From contig JAJPWX010000038.1 in the NCBI GenBank assembly GCA_021205755.1, positions 16,859 through 55,550 on the forward strand: DNA of 38,692 bases. The letters run 5' to 3'. Position 1 is the stretch's first letter; each line of letters opens with the position of its first letter. Shown piece after piece: positions 1 to 8,395 of the stretch. This DNA is from Lachnospiraceae bacterium. Its GTDB lineage: Bacteria; Bacillota; Clostridia; Lachnospirales; Lachnospiraceae. Position numbers and translations under genes: made by a program. Below the pieces are notes generated by a model, which saw nothing but the letters and a program-made list of their open reading frames with translations, did no database searches and was not told where the DNA came from.

Positions 1-716
1 TAGCACAAACCGAGGCTGTAACGCAGACCGAGGCTCCGCAGACCGAAACTGCCGCTCAGACCGAAGCCGTAACACAGACCGAAGCAGCTCAAACCGAAGC
101 CGCAACACAGACCGAGGCTCCGCAGACCGAAACTGCTGTACAGACCGAAGCTCCGCAGACCGAAACTGCTGCGCAGACGGAAGCAGTTCAGGCCGAAACT
201 TCCGTAGAGACCGAGGCTCCGCAAACGGAAACTGCCGCGCAGACCGAGACTCCGCAGACGGAAACTTCTGTAGAGACTGAAGCTCCGCAGACCGAAACTG
301 CCGCACAAACCGAAGCGGAAACAGAAGCTGCCAGCAGCTCCAGTTCTTCTTCGAGCACAGGTGAATCGATTGCTGATTATGCGCTGCAGTTTGTCGGAAA
401 TCCATACGTATATGGCGGAACAAGCCTGACCGACGGTGCTGACTGTTCTGGATTTGTACAGTCCGTGTTCGCGCATTTCGGCATCTATCTGTCGCGCACA
501 GCAGCTGCCCAGGCAACGAATGGCACAACGATCAGCTTAAGTGAGCTGCAGGCAGGTGATCTGCTGTTCTACAGTTCCACCGGAGACGGTTCGATTGACC
601 ATGTCGCGATCTACATCGGCAATGGCTGCATCGTCCACGCGGCGAATTCCACACGCGGGATCTGTACGGACAGTGCTTATTACAGCACACCGGTATGCGC
701 CGTGCGCTGCTATTAA
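1..716 (+). CDS. NlpC/P60-family secreted peptidoglycan hydrolase (5' end outside window)
   Basis: The open frame enters from the left edge (codons in phase with base 3) and ends at TAA 714-716, so only the C-terminal ~238 residues are visible. Residues encoded by about 3-326 form a low-complexity Thr/Glu/Ala/Gln repeat, followed by a Ser-rich hinge and then a complete NlpC/P60 domain (about 360-713). The papain-like triad is visible: Cys in ADCSGFV (codon 444), His in DHVAIYIG (codon 600) and a third polar position, His in VHAAN (codon 636). The family cleaves D-gamma-glutamyl-meso-diaminopimelate or similar stem-peptide bonds outside the cell. The repeat is probably a wall-spanning linker, and N-terminal domains and the signal peptide would lie to the left. 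It is convergent with rmlD. Function of the family is well known; the specific substrate is inferred. Confidence 0.9.
   Translation, partial: AQTEAVTQTEAPQTETAAQTEAVTQTEAAQTEAATQTEAPQTETAVQTEAPQTETAAQTEAVQAETSVETEAPQTETAAQTETPQTETSVETEAPQTETAAQTEAETEAASSSSSSSSTGESIADYALQFVGNPYVYGGTSLTDGADCSGFVQSVFAHFGIYLSRTAAAQATNGTTISLSELQAGDLLFYSSTGDGSIDHVAIYIGNGCIVHAANSTRGICTDSAYYSTPVCAVRCY
3..326 (+). repeat. In-frame degenerate tandem repeat encoding a T/E/A/Q-rich linker
   Basis: Within the NlpC/P60 gene, units such as APQTETAAQTEA recur with small changes (TAVQTEA, TSVETEA, AAQTEAV). The DNA units (for example cgcagaccgaaactg) are nearly identical in places, so slippage or recombination could change linker length. 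All repeats stay in frame, so this is coding repeat rather than CRISPR. Confidence 0.85.
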
Positions 717-720
717 ATGA

Positions 721-762
721 GGTATCGGCAGATACCGAACCGATAGCCGAACTACTTTTTTT
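721..762 (+). terminator. Possible terminator of the NlpC/P60 gene
   Basis: Five bases after the stop, GGTATCGG (721-728) can pair with CCGATAGCC (740-748) with one bulge. It is followed after seven bases by a run of seven T (756-762). An alternative 6-bp hairpin, GGTATC-ggca-GATACC (721-736), competes with it. The stem is modest, and the stronger hairpin at 811-846 probably backs it up. Confidence 0.4.
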
Positions 763-810
763 GAGATTCAAAGGGAGTGTTTCCCCTGATTTCGTGAGGA
801 TATGAAGAAA

Positions 811-851
811 AACCCGGCAGACGAAGCTATTACCGTCTGCCGGGTTCTTTT
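811..851. terminator. Bidirectional intrinsic terminator between convergent genes
   Basis: AACCCGGCAGACG (811-823) and CGTCTGCCGGGTT (834-846) form a perfect 13-bp stem with a 10-base loop. The plus strand continues with TTCTTTT, and the minus strand continues with T-rich sequence (the A run before 811). It would end both the NlpC/P60 transcript and the rmlD transcript, whose stop codon is at 856. Confidence 0.9.
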
Positions 852-855
852 CGTA

Positions 856-1803
856 TTAAAAATCTTTCTCAATCGCTTTCAGGTACCGCGCGAGCGCATC
901 CTGCCATTCTGGCAGCGGTTCAAAGCCATTCGCACGCAGCTTACTCTTATCCAGACGGGAATTGAACGGCCGCTTTGCTTTCGACTCTCCGTATTCCGCT
1001 GTCGTCACCGGCAGCACACGCAAATGCGACTCATCATATACTTCCCGTCCAAGTGCGGCAGCCTGACGGAATATTTCTACAGCAAACTCATACCAGCTGA
1101 TGTATCCGCCCTCGTTTGTCGCATGGTAATAGCCGTATTTTTCCGTCCCTATCATATCTGCGAGCAGACGAGCCAGGTCTTCCGTATAAGTCGGTGTGCC
1201 GATCTGATCGTCCACCACGCGGAGCGTATCGTGGTTCTTGCCGATATTCAGCATCGTGCGGATAAAATTCTTGCCATTCACACCAAACACCCATGCGATA
1301 CGGACAATAAAGAATTTATCCAATGTACCAGATACCGCCAGCTCACCCTCCAGCTTTGTCTGGCCGTACACATTCAGAGGCTTGTAGTCCTTACAATCCG
1401 GATCCCATGGCGTCTCTCCCATCCCGTCAAATACATAATCCGTAGAGATATACAGCATCTTTGCGTCCAGCGCTTTGCAGGCACTGGCGATATTCTGTGT
1501 GCCGCCCCCATTCACCGCACGTACTTTTGCTACTTTATCGTCATCCTCTGCGAGATCCACCGCAGTCCAGGCGGCGCAATGAATCACCGCGTCCGGTTTC
1601 ACTTCCGTGAGGATTCGGCTTACAGCTTCTCCGTCTGTGATATCCATCTGTACATAAGGCATCCCTGTAACTGCAGTGCCATCCGCAATCCCGCTGTATT
1701 CCGGCGCGACATCCGAACCGATCCCTTCCAGTCCGCGCGCCGCCAGCTCATTCATCACATCATGCCCCAGCTGTCCGCCCACGCCTGTCACTAAAATCTT
1801 CAT
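856..1803 (-). CDS. rmlD: dTDP-4-dehydrorhamnose reductase
   Basis: RmlD reduces dTDP-4-keto-L-rhamnose to dTDP-L-rhamnose, the last step of dTDP-rhamnose synthesis in the cytoplasm. The 315-residue protein starts with a Rossmann motif GVGGQLG (residues 7-13), has the catalytic STD (120-122) and YGQTK (Tyr146, Lys150), and the family ISTDYVFDG block. An in-frame ATG 36 bases upstream exists, but the start at 1803 has GGAGG six bases before it and begins exactly at MKILVTG as in the family. The gene sits alone behind a DUF624 gene and a 230-base spacer. The other rhamnose gene in the window, rfbA, is 27 kb away, and rmlB and rmlC are not seen. The spacer 1804-2033 has two hairpins (1836-1860 and 1890-1925) but no clear terminator for this strand. 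Confidence 0.93.
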   Translation of the reverse strand: MKILVTGVGGQLGHDVMNELAARGLEGIGSDVAPEYSGIADGTAVTGMPYVQMDITDGEAVSRILTEVKPDAVIHCAAWTAVDLAEDDDKVAKVRAVNGGGTQNIASACKALDAKMLYISTDYVFDGMGETPWDPDCKDYKPLNVYGQTKLEGELAVSGTLDKFFIVRIAWVFGVNGKNFIRTMLNIGKNHDTLRVVDDQIGTPTYTEDLARLLADMIGTEKYGYYHATNEGGYISWYEFAVEIFRQAAALGREVYDESHLRVLPVTTAEYGESKAKRPFNSRLDKSKLRANGFEPLPEWQDALARYLKAIEKDF

Positions 1804-2033
1804 CTTCTTCCTCCGATCCATTCTCTTTCTTTTCGTCACTGTTTCATCCCTTCACAGTGACATCTTTTTTACTTTCCTGCCATCGAATCTACCGGGCGGT
1901 TTTCTCTCCCGCTATTTACCCGGTAATGCTCGTGTCTGCGTTCAGTTTATCAGAGAATTCCCTCGGCGGCAAGACTTTTTTCCGTTTCACACAGATTCGT
2001 CCTTTTGGCGTTCTCTATTTCCCGTTTCCAGTC

Positions 2034-2657
2034 TCAGCCGCCGGACTGATTCTTTTTCTCAATCGCGGTAAATACCTGTCTGGAAAAAGCAGAAATCGTA
2101 TAAATGATCATTCCCGGTCCGATGACAATCGCGAAAAAATACGTGGTCGTGTTAAACAGGAAAAAGAATATTTCCAGCAGAAGAACCAACGTCATCAGCA
2201 TGGATCTTCCAAAATACTGGCGGAAAATGTCGAGAGAGTTTTTCATGGATTTCATCAGCGTATTCTCATAGCGCGCGATCAGCGGCCAGGCATAGATGAT
2301 TGCGGTGTAGGCGAACGCAACCAGCAGCATTCCGCAGATCAGAAATACAATCGGATTGTCCTCCAGCACATCAAAGAGCTGGAAGTCCATATAGATCGCA
2401 TACAAAGCCACAAATGTAATCACCGCCAGTATCGTGCCCTGCTTCCAGTTTTCCTTAAAGCCTTTCACAAATCCCTTAAATATATAGCCTTCTTCATCCT
2501 CCGCCAGTTTCAGCGCAACGGAAAAAGCCGCAGCGGTCGAGGCGCCAATCGTCACGATCGGCAGGCTGAAAAGAATCCACAGGAAATTCAGCTTGATGAT
2601 ACTGGCAAATTTGCAGACAAAGCGGTACAGCGCGCTTTCTGTGCTGAAAAATCTCAT
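2034..2657 (-). CDS. DUF624 (YesL-like) membrane protein
   Basis: This is a 207-residue protein of the DUF624/YesL family, which is commonly encoded beside Lpl/Yes/Ytc-type oligosaccharide ABC transporters in Firmicutes; its biochemical role is not established. About five hydrophobic segments are visible (near residues 20-45, 78-95, 105-125, 150-172 and 178-195). The N-terminal SIIKLNFLWILFSLPIVTIG block, with a helix-breaking Pro, is typical of the family. The start has AAAGGA nine bases upstream. It lies downstream of the binding-protein gene but behind that gene's terminator (2736-2772), so it is either expressed by readthrough or from its own unrecognised promoter. Confidence 0.85.
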   Translation of the reverse strand: MRFFSTESALYRFVCKFASIIKLNFLWILFSLPIVTIGASTAAAFSVALKLAEDEEGYIFKGFVKGFKENWKQGTILAVITFVALYAIYMDFQLFDVLEDNPIVFLICGMLLVAFAYTAIIYAWPLIARYENTLMKSMKNSLDIFRQYFGRSMLMTLVLLLEIFFFLFNTTTYFFAIVIGPGMIIYTISAFSRQVFTAIEKKNQSGG

Positions 2658-2735
2658 TTCATTGTTCCTTTCTGAAAAATCATTGTGTTATAAGAGTGTT
2701 TTTGAATCTTCTATGTAGCCAGCAGCACACAGATA

Positions 2736-2772
2736 CGAAAAGGCGGAGACTGCTCATGACAGCCCCCACCTT
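2736..2772 (-). terminator. Terminator after the sugar-binding protein gene
   Basis: On the minus strand, bases 2772-2760 pair with 2752-2740 to give a 13-bp stem including three G-U wobbles. The loop is seven bases (2753-2759) and TTTTCG follows. It lies about 55 bases after the stop of the binding-protein gene and before DUF624. The wobble pairs form only in minus-strand RNA, which fits a terminator for that strand. Confidence 0.75.
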
Positions 2773-2826
2773 CGCTGTGATATCCTATCTATCTGTCGTT
2801 ATCTCACTACATATCAGAGCCGTAAA

Positions 2827-4575
2827 TTATTCTCCAGCCAGAGCTCTCTCTTCTGCCTCATGACGAAGTGTAGCCTCGTTCTCCTGGAACTCGATGCACT
2901 CGTCAAAGCCGTAGTCATACGCATCCGTCGTCATCTGCGCAACGATCTCATCGAACGCTTCGTCGGAATCCGCGTAAATTGCATTCCAGGAACCATTCTT
3001 GATGCAGTTCGTCACCTGGCTCCAGGTTGTCTGCAGCTCATCTGACTTAGCACTGGTCGAATAATCGGTACCTGGGGAAAGCATATAATCGCTCGTCTTC
3101 ACATACGCATCGAACGTCGTGCAGCCGCTCCACTCTCTCCAGTCTGCCTCTACCAGAGTAGAAGCTTCGGTCTGCTGGCTTGCCCACTTCTGATAGTTGT
3201 AGGTCTCGCCTACCGGAGAATCCAGATTAATGGTATCCAGAGCCCAGGTCGTATTGTTCATCTTGAAGGAACCATCATCAAATGTGCCTGAATAGCCATC
3301 GCTCATCTCTGTATTGACATCTGCCTTGCAGGAAGCGCCAAGCTCGGTAAGATAAAGATAGCCTTCCTCATCGTAATACCAGCAAACGTCCTGCGGGCCA
3401 TATTCGAAGGTCAGACGGCCTTCCGGTGTGGACAGCCAGTTGAGAATTGCCATGCAAAGCTCCGGATATTCCGTGTTCTCACCGATGGACCAGATACGGT
3501 TGCCGCCGTAAATGGTCTGGCCATAGATGATCGGTCTCGCCTCGTTCGGTACGCGCGGATACAGAGCGCCGCCCATAGAACCGTCTTCCTTGTCCGCCAG
3601 ATGCGCGTCTGTGTTGTACATGCTCTCGCCAAGGAAATTGAAGATGTTGAAGAATGCTCCGCCGTTCTGATAATCTTCGCAGGCATTGTCATAGGTCTGT
3701 GTCATGGAATCCGGATTCAGCAGGCCATTCTGATACAGCTTATTGTAGAAACGCAGGGTGGTCAGATACGGGCCATCCTCTTCCAGTGCGTTGTGGTATA
3801 CACCGTTCTCCGGATCATACAGACCGATACCGAACTCATCATATCCATAATAAGCGGTCGCCAGAGACTTCACATACATCACCATGTCGCCATCCCAGTC
3901 CGGGAAGATGGACATCGCATAGGTCGCGTTGCCATTGTCATCGGTCGGGCAAAGCTCTTTCATCTGAATCAGAACTTCCAGAAGGTCATCCAAATTGTTG
4001 ATTTCCGGATAGCCCAGCTGTGCATACAGATCCCAGCGGAGATCCCAGGTATACATCGCATCCTGTGTATCATCCGCGTCTACCGCTACGTCAAAGCCGT
4101 AACCATAGATTGTGCCGCCGGAGAGGTTGCGGTTCTTCTCAAGAGCCGGCTCCATATGCTCCAGGATATACGGACCATACTCACTTAAAAGATCCTCATC
4201 TTCCCAGTCAAAGAGAAGTCCCTGATTGACTGCCTCAAGATATTCATCACCATCGGAACCCCAGATGACGATATCGCCAAGGTCGCCGGACTCCATACGG
4301 CTCTCATATACACCATCCTGGTCATCAATAATATTCAGTTTTACATTAAACTTCTCCAGCATGATCTGGCCAAACCAGCCAATCTGCTCTCCTGAGTAGT
4401 TTGCCAGCTGATCATATACATTCAGGGTAACTGTGGAATCCGGAATCACGTCCGCCGGAATGTCCTCAGTCGCAAATGCGGTAGCGCCGCCTCCGATAAA
4501 GCTCGACAGAGCTACGCCAACCACGCCTGCCGCAGAGCCCTTCAGGAACTCTCTTCTCGATATTGTTTTTGTCAT
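2827..4575 (-). CDS. Extracellular substrate-binding protein of a CUT1 sugar ABC transporter, with Tat-type signal
   Basis: This is a 582-residue solute-binding protein of the LplA/YtcQ type, which captures oligosaccharides outside the cell and delivers them to the LplB/LplC-like permeases encoded just upstream. The N-terminus has SRREFLKG (residues 6-13), an excellent twin-arginine motif, then a hydrophobic stretch and an Ala-X-Ala-like cleavage site (TAFA, about 32-35). No cysteine follows the hydrophobic core, so there is no lipobox, which is unusual for a Gram-positive binding protein. The mature part is acidic and rich in Trp, Tyr and Asp, as in family-1 binding proteins, with the family-like block FGQIMLEKFNVKLNII near the N-terminus. 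It is separated from the permease gene by 188 bases containing a palindromic repeat. Ligand unknown. Confidence 0.88.
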   Translation of the reverse strand: MTKTISRREFLKGSAAGVVGVALSSFIGGGATAFATEDIPADVIPDSTVTLNVYDQLANYSGEQIGWFGQIMLEKFNVKLNIIDDQDGVYESRMESGDLGDIVIWGSDGDEYLEAVNQGLLFDWEDEDLLSEYGPYILEHMEPALEKNRNLSGGTIYGYGFDVAVDADDTQDAMYTWDLRWDLYAQLGYPEINNLDDLLEVLIQMKELCPTDDNGNATYAMSIFPDWDGDMVMYVKSLATAYYGYDEFGIGLYDPENGVYHNALEEDGPYLTTLRFYNKLYQNGLLNPDSMTQTYDNACEDYQNGGAFFNIFNFLGESMYNTDAHLADKEDGSMGGALYPRVPNEARPIIYGQTIYGGNRIWSIGENTEYPELCMAILNWLSTPEGRLTFEYGPQDVCWYYDEEGYLYLTELGASCKADVNTEMSDGYSGTFDDGSFKMNNTTWALDTINLDSPVGETYNYQKWASQQTEASTLVEADWREWSGCTTFDAYVKTSDYMLSPGTDYSTSAKSDELQTTWSQVTNCIKNGSWNAIYADSDEAFDEIVAQMTTDAYDYGFDECIEFQENEATLRHEAEERALAGE

Positions 4576-4603
4576 GTTTCTATCCTCCGTTTAAAGAATA
4601 ATG

Positions 4604-4667
4604 GTAACGATTCTGAACAGCAGATCCCAGTCTGTCTTCTCGCTTCGATGCTGTTCTGAACTGTTAC
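4604..4667. repeat. Palindromic dispersed element, copy 1 (64 bp)
   Basis: The element runs from GTAACGATTCTGAACAGCA (4604-4622) to TGCTGTTCTGAACTGTTAC (4649-4667). The arms pair at about 16 of 19 positions. Its right 40 bases match the right end of the element at 29224-29417 at about 36 of 40 positions, so it looks like a deletion derivative. It sits between the lplC-like stop and the binding-protein start, in the intercistronic mRNA. Confidence 0.8.
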
Positions 4668-4763
4668 AGAAAATAATGGTTTCACAGCCGTATTTCCTTT
4701 AGAAACAGCTGCTTTTTTATACACAAACTGCCTGACTGCGGCAGCATATGCCAAAAATGATGC

Positions 4764-5729
4764 TCAGCCCTTTACCGCTCCCAGCATAATGCCGCCTTCA
4801 AAATACCGCTGCAGGAACGGATATACCAGAAGAATCGGCAGCACCGTCACCATGGATATGGTGTACTTAACCACCTTGCCGGAAAGAAGCGACTGCAGCG
4901 CATTCTCTGCGGAGCTGCCGCCGGACTGCATCAGCGCGCTCAGGTTCGAGGTGCTGTTCAGATATACATACAGCCTGTGCTGCAGCGTGTACAGCTGCGG
5001 GGAGGACTGCATGTAAAGGATGGAATCCATGAAAGAATTCCAGTGGCCGACAGCGCCGAAAATGGTAATCGTCGCCAGAATCGGCGTACACAAAGGCCAG
5101 ATGATCTGCCGGAACACCTTGAACGGACCAGCGCCGTCAATCTCCGCGCTCTCCTCCAGCTCCCGCGGAATGGATTCGATATAGGTCTTTACCAGGATAA
5201 TATTGTATGGGGCGACAATACCCGGGATAATATACACCCAAAACGTATTCGTCAGACCCAGCATCTGCATATTCAGGAACGTAGGGATAATACCCGCGTT
5301 AAAATACATGGTTACCACAATCAGCCGATACCACAAACGCCTGTGCCAGAGCTCCTGCTTCGTCACCAGATAGCCCACCAGTGCGGATGCCATTACCATG
5401 AGCGCTGTGCCCAGAACTGTACGGGCGATCGTCACCATAAACGCCTGCCCCAGGTCATTGATCGAGAGCAGCGAAATATAGTTGCTGAACTGAATCCCTC
5501 TCGGATAAAAGTTAATCAGACCCTTTGACACCAGGTCATTGTCACTGATCGTATTGATAAACAGATAGTAAAACGGGAAAATACATAAAAACGTAAACAC
5601 ACCGAAAACCGCGTAATTAATGACATTAAATACGATATCACCCGGCGTTGTACGGTAAATGCTTTTGTGCTTTTTTGCGTATTTCTTTTCGGCTTTTGCG
5701 TCGATTTTTTCCTGTGCAGTCTTCGCCAT
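4764..5729 (-). CDS. Sugar ABC transporter permease, LplC/CUT1 type
   Basis: This 321-residue inner permease subunit forms the transmembrane channel with the LplB-like partner. A basic, Lys/Ala-rich cytoplasmic N-terminus (residues 1-25) precedes about six membrane helices. The coupling-helix EAA motif is visible as ELEESAEIDGAGPFKVFRQIIWPL, where the ATPase docks. The C-terminus YFEGGIMLGAVKG is typical of LplC/YtcP proteins. The chosen start (MAKTAQ) has AGGAGG six bases upstream, overlapping the end of the preceding gene; the open frame extends 25 codons further without support. No ATPase gene is nearby, so a shared MsmX-type ATPase is inferred. Confidence 0.92.
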   Translation of the reverse strand: MAKTAQEKIDAKAEKKYAKKHKSIYRTTPGDIVFNVINYAVFGVFTFLCIFPFYYLFINTISDNDLVSKGLINFYPRGIQFSNYISLLSINDLGQAFMVTIARTVLGTALMVMASALVGYLVTKQELWHRRLWYRLIVVTMYFNAGIIPTFLNMQMLGLTNTFWVYIIPGIVAPYNIILVKTYIESIPRELEESAEIDGAGPFKVFRQIIWPLCTPILATITIFGAVGHWNSFMDSILYMQSSPQLYTLQHRLYVYLNSTSNLSALMQSGGSSAENALQSLLSGKVVKYTISMVTVLPILLVYPFLQRYFEGGIMLGAVKG

Positions 5730-5739
5730 ATCGCACCTC

Positions 5740-7206
5740 CTATATGATACTCTCGCCGCGCACCAGCTTCGAGAAGCCATTTGCGCCGAACAAAAGAATG
5801 ACACTGATGATGGACTTTAACATACCAATCACTGTACTCAATGGAATCGAGCCGTCCTGAATACCCAGCTTATACACATACAGGTCCAGAACCATCACAG
5901 AGTTCGAGTTTACAGCATTTTCAAAGACGAGGTACTGATCCATGCCGTTCGTCAGGATGTTCGCGATGGACATCAGCAGCAGAACAAAGAACGTCGGCAT
6001 CAGGCCGGGGACAGTGATGTGCCACATCCGCTGGAAACGTCCGGCGCCGTCCACTCTCGCAGACTCATAGAGCTGCTGGTCAATACCGGAAATCGCGGCT
6101 ATGTAAATGATCGCACTCCAGCCGATTCCTTTCCAGGTACCCCAGCCCCACATCTGAAGCCAGGTATGGGAGTTATTCATCAGCAGGTTTTTGCCGGAAT
6201 CCCAGATACCCAGATTTACCATAATGCTGCTGATAAATCCGTCCGTAGAGAAAATACACACCGCGATCGCATACACCAGAACCCAGCTGATGAAGTTCGG
6301 GATCGTCGTACAGGTCTGCACAAAGCGGCGGAATTTACTGCTCTTCATCTCACTTAAGAAAATCGCGAACGCCATCGGCAGCCAGCTTGTAATAATTCCA
6401 AGACCGCTCATAGCCAGGGTATTCTTCATTACATTAATGACGTCTCGCACGGTTGCGGCGTTTTTAAACAGCTGTGTAAACCATTTGAAGCCGACAAATT
6501 TGTCCCAGGAAAGCGACTGGCCTGCTTTATAATCAAAGAATGCGTAACGCCAGCCCCACAGAGGCAGGTAGCTGAACAGTATACAGAGTACGATAAACGG
6601 CAGCAGCATCAGAAACAAAGAAAATTTCGTCTCCATATGGTATTTGTCTTCCGATGGATATCTGGAAAGAATTCCGGTCTGAGCTACATTCAGAACAAGA
6701 ACAAGCACGAATACGACCAGAAGAATCCAGTAAGCGGTCGGGAACATCGGCTCAATCTTATCCGGATTGCTTGTCTCACAGACGCGCAGATAAGCAGCAT
6801 AAATACCGGCCATGCCGACCAGCTCCACAATCGAACCGGCCATGCCGATCTTTGTGCCAAGCTTTCTCATGCGGGTATTGCCTAAAGACATGCATCCATT
6901 CGCCCCGTTCGCGACAACTCCAACGATAATGACAAGCGCGGATGCGTAAAGAATCTGGACATCCTGATAGGTCAGCCATTCTTTGCGGAACGCACGTCCG
7001 AACTGGCTCACCAGTGACGAGTAGGAGACGCCTACCGTGAAAAGGGAAAGCTTTGAACTGATCATACCGCTGATCCTTGCCGGATTCAGCCCTGGCAGAA
7101 ACAGGCAGGCAATCGAAAAAATCACTCCCGCCCTGATCAGGTAATACATCCAGTCTACTTTTGTCCTCTGGGCGCCTGAAACTCTCGCATCAACCGCTTT
7201 CTCCAT
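5740..7206 (-). CDS. Sugar ABC transporter permease, LplB/CUT1 type, with extra N-terminal membrane domain
   Basis: The C-terminal ~290 residues are a standard LplB-like permease: hydrophobic helices beginning at FSLFLMLLPFIVLCILFSYLPLWGW, the EAA motif (ESARVDGAGRFQRMWHITVPGL), and a C-terminus GFSKLVRGESII typical of the family. Unlike the usual ~300-residue proteins, this one is 488 residues. Its first ~195 residues contain about four additional hydrophobic segments (near 20-42, 88-106, 122-145 and 160-182). The start at 7206 has AAAGGAG eight bases upstream, and two upstream in-frame ATGs lack this. It is the first gene of the operon, and its stop is 10 bases from the start of the partner permease. 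The role of the extra domain is unknown. Confidence 0.9.
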   Translation of the reverse strand: MEKAVDARVSGAQRTKVDWMYYLIRAGVIFSIACLFLPGLNPARISGMISSKLSLFTVGVSYSSLVSQFGRAFRKEWLTYQDVQILYASALVIIVGVVANGANGCMSLGNTRMRKLGTKIGMAGSIVELVGMAGIYAAYLRVCETSNPDKIEPMFPTAYWILLVVFVLVLVLNVAQTGILSRYPSEDKYHMETKFSLFLMLLPFIVLCILFSYLPLWGWRYAFFDYKAGQSLSWDKFVGFKWFTQLFKNAATVRDVINVMKNTLAMSGLGIITSWLPMAFAIFLSEMKSSKFRRFVQTCTTIPNFISWVLVYAIAVCIFSTDGFISSIMVNLGIWDSGKNLLMNNSHTWLQMWGWGTWKGIGWSAIIYIAAISGIDQQLYESARVDGAGRFQRMWHITVPGLMPTFFVLLLMSIANILTNGMDQYLVFENAVNSNSVMVLDLYVYKLGIQDGSIPLSTVIGMLKSIISVILLFGANGFSKLVRGESII

Positions 7207-7289
7207 AGTTTCCTCTCCTTTCATACGCCGCCGCGGATACACTGTTCCCGCAGCCCCGGCATTTGTGAACCATGCACTCTTTCTTCCAT

Positions 7290-7318
7290 ATCATATAAAA
7301 AGCAGATATTTCATACAA
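7290..7318 (-). promoter_or_regulatory. Candidate sigma-A promoter for the sugar ABC operon
   Basis: On the minus strand, TTGTAT (7318-7313) and TATGAT (7295-7290) are separated by 17 bases. The -10 matches the consensus at five of six positions and the -35 is weak, as expected for an activator-dependent promoter. It lies about 85 bases before the lplB-like start. Confidence 0.4.
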
Positions 7319-7452
7319 TGCAAAGGATTTACGCAAAACAAAATGCCCGACGTCTGCGAAAGACAATCACTGTCGTTTTTTCGTAGTTTCGTTCTGTCTG
7401 GTTTTTGCTTTTTAGCATTTTTCACAAACAAATCTTTTTACATTTTACAATA

Positions 7453-7481
7453 TTGCATTTTTTTATACAATGATTTATACT
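7453..7481 (+). promoter_or_regulatory. Candidate sigma-A promoter for the AraC gene
   Basis: TTGCAT (7453-7458) and TATACT (7476-7481) are separated by 17 bases in very AT-rich DNA, about 60 bases before the chosen AraC start. The -35 is poor, so the call rests mainly on the -10 and position. Confidence 0.4.
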
Positions 7482-7540
7482 CGTAAAGGATTGACTTATC
7501 CTCTAAAATGAAACTGGAAATGTACAGAAAGGAAATTTCA

Positions 7541-8377
7541 ATGAATAAGGTCTATGCAGCCGGTTATTCCTCAACCCATCCGGCAGATTTCGTATATGAC
7601 ACCCCCCCTGGGAGGTTTCTTTTGGTCATGACGCACTCTCCCGCCGTATTTCGCTGCGGGGAGGCTCTGGTGCAGTTTCCGGAAGACACCGCGATTCTGT
7701 ATGAACCCGGGGAGAATTTATACTACCGCGCGGACGGGGAAAGCTACAGCGACGACTGGCTCTATTTTTCTACCACAGAAAAAATGATTCTTGATTTTCC
7801 CTGCCGGAACCGTCCCTTTCCCATCTCTGAGCCGGAGTATTGCTACAACCTGCAGCAGCTCATCACCTGGGAATACTATTCCGATAAAGAAGGCAATGAA
7901 GAGATTCTCTCTGACCTGGTGCAGATTCTCTTCAGCCGCCTCTATGACGACTCCAACGTCCGCGAGGTCACGTCATTTTCCCATGCCCTCTATGCCCTGC
8001 GCAAATCCATCCAGATGGAGCCGTGGCGGGAATGGAGCGTAAAAGGCATGGCCGAGCGGCTGAATATCAGCTCCAGCTATCTGCAGGCACTCTATAAACA
8101 GCAATTCGGCATTTCCTGTATGGAAGATGTCATCAACAACCGCATCAAGCGGGCCAGACACCAGCTGGCGCATACAAGAAAAAGTTCCGCTGAGATCGCC
8201 TTGGACTGCGGCTATCATACAGTGGAGCATTTCAACCGGCAATTCCGGAAAATCACAGGGATGTCTCCTCTGGAATACCGCAAAAAGGTATCCGCAGAGG
8301 AGCCGCAGTGGCCCCCTGAGTTACAGAACTCCCCCAGTTCTGCCCGGATGGGATCATCCCCGTCCCTGCGGACATAG
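7541..8377 (+). CDS. AraC-family transcriptional regulator
   Basis: This is a 278-residue regulator with an N-terminal cupin-like sensor half (about residues 1-150) and a C-terminal double helix-turn-helix DNA-binding domain (about 165-265). The first helix pair is MAERLNISSSYLQALYKQQFG, and the second is SSAEIALDCGYHTVEHFNRQFRKITGMSPLEYR, the standard AraC signature. The start at 7541 has AGAAAGGAA upstream; a start at 7508 is possible but less supported. It is divergent from the sugar ABC operon and most likely activates it in response to the imported sugar (inference from position). Confidence 0.92.
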   Translation: MNKVYAAGYSSTHPADFVYDTPPGRFLLVMTHSPAVFRCGEALVQFPEDTAILYEPGENLYYRADGESYSDDWLYFSTTEKMILDFPCRNRPFPISEPEYCYNLQQLITWEYYSDKEGNEEILSDLVQILFSRLYDDSNVREVTSFSHALYALRKSIQMEPWREWSVKGMAERLNISSSYLQALYKQQFGISCMEDVINNRIKRARHQLAHTRKSSAEIALDCGYHTVEHFNRQFRKITGMSPLEYRKKVSAEEPQWPPELQNSPSSARMGSSPSLRT

Positions 8378-8395
8378 CCATCTGTTTTGAGACAG

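Larger units (their letters stand above)
7207..7540. other. Divergent regulatory region between lplB-like and AraC genes
   Basis: This 334-base AT-rich region lies between oppositely oriented genes and holds the candidate promoters listed separately at 7290-7318 (-) and 7453-7481 (+). A short hairpin, GACA-atcac-TGTC followed by G and six T, is near 7361-7381. A binding site for the adjacent AraC protein is expected here, but no convincing direct repeat could be fixed by eye. Confidence 0.5.

Noticed and set aside
3-326. Regular short repeats as a CRISPR array
   Set aside because: Units are contiguous, degenerate and in frame with an NlpC/P60 domain, with no unique spacers.
1836-1860. TCACTGT...ACAGTGA hairpin followed by six T on the plus strand, as a terminator
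   Set aside because: Both neighbouring genes are on the minus strand, where no T run follows. No plus-strand transcript is expected here.
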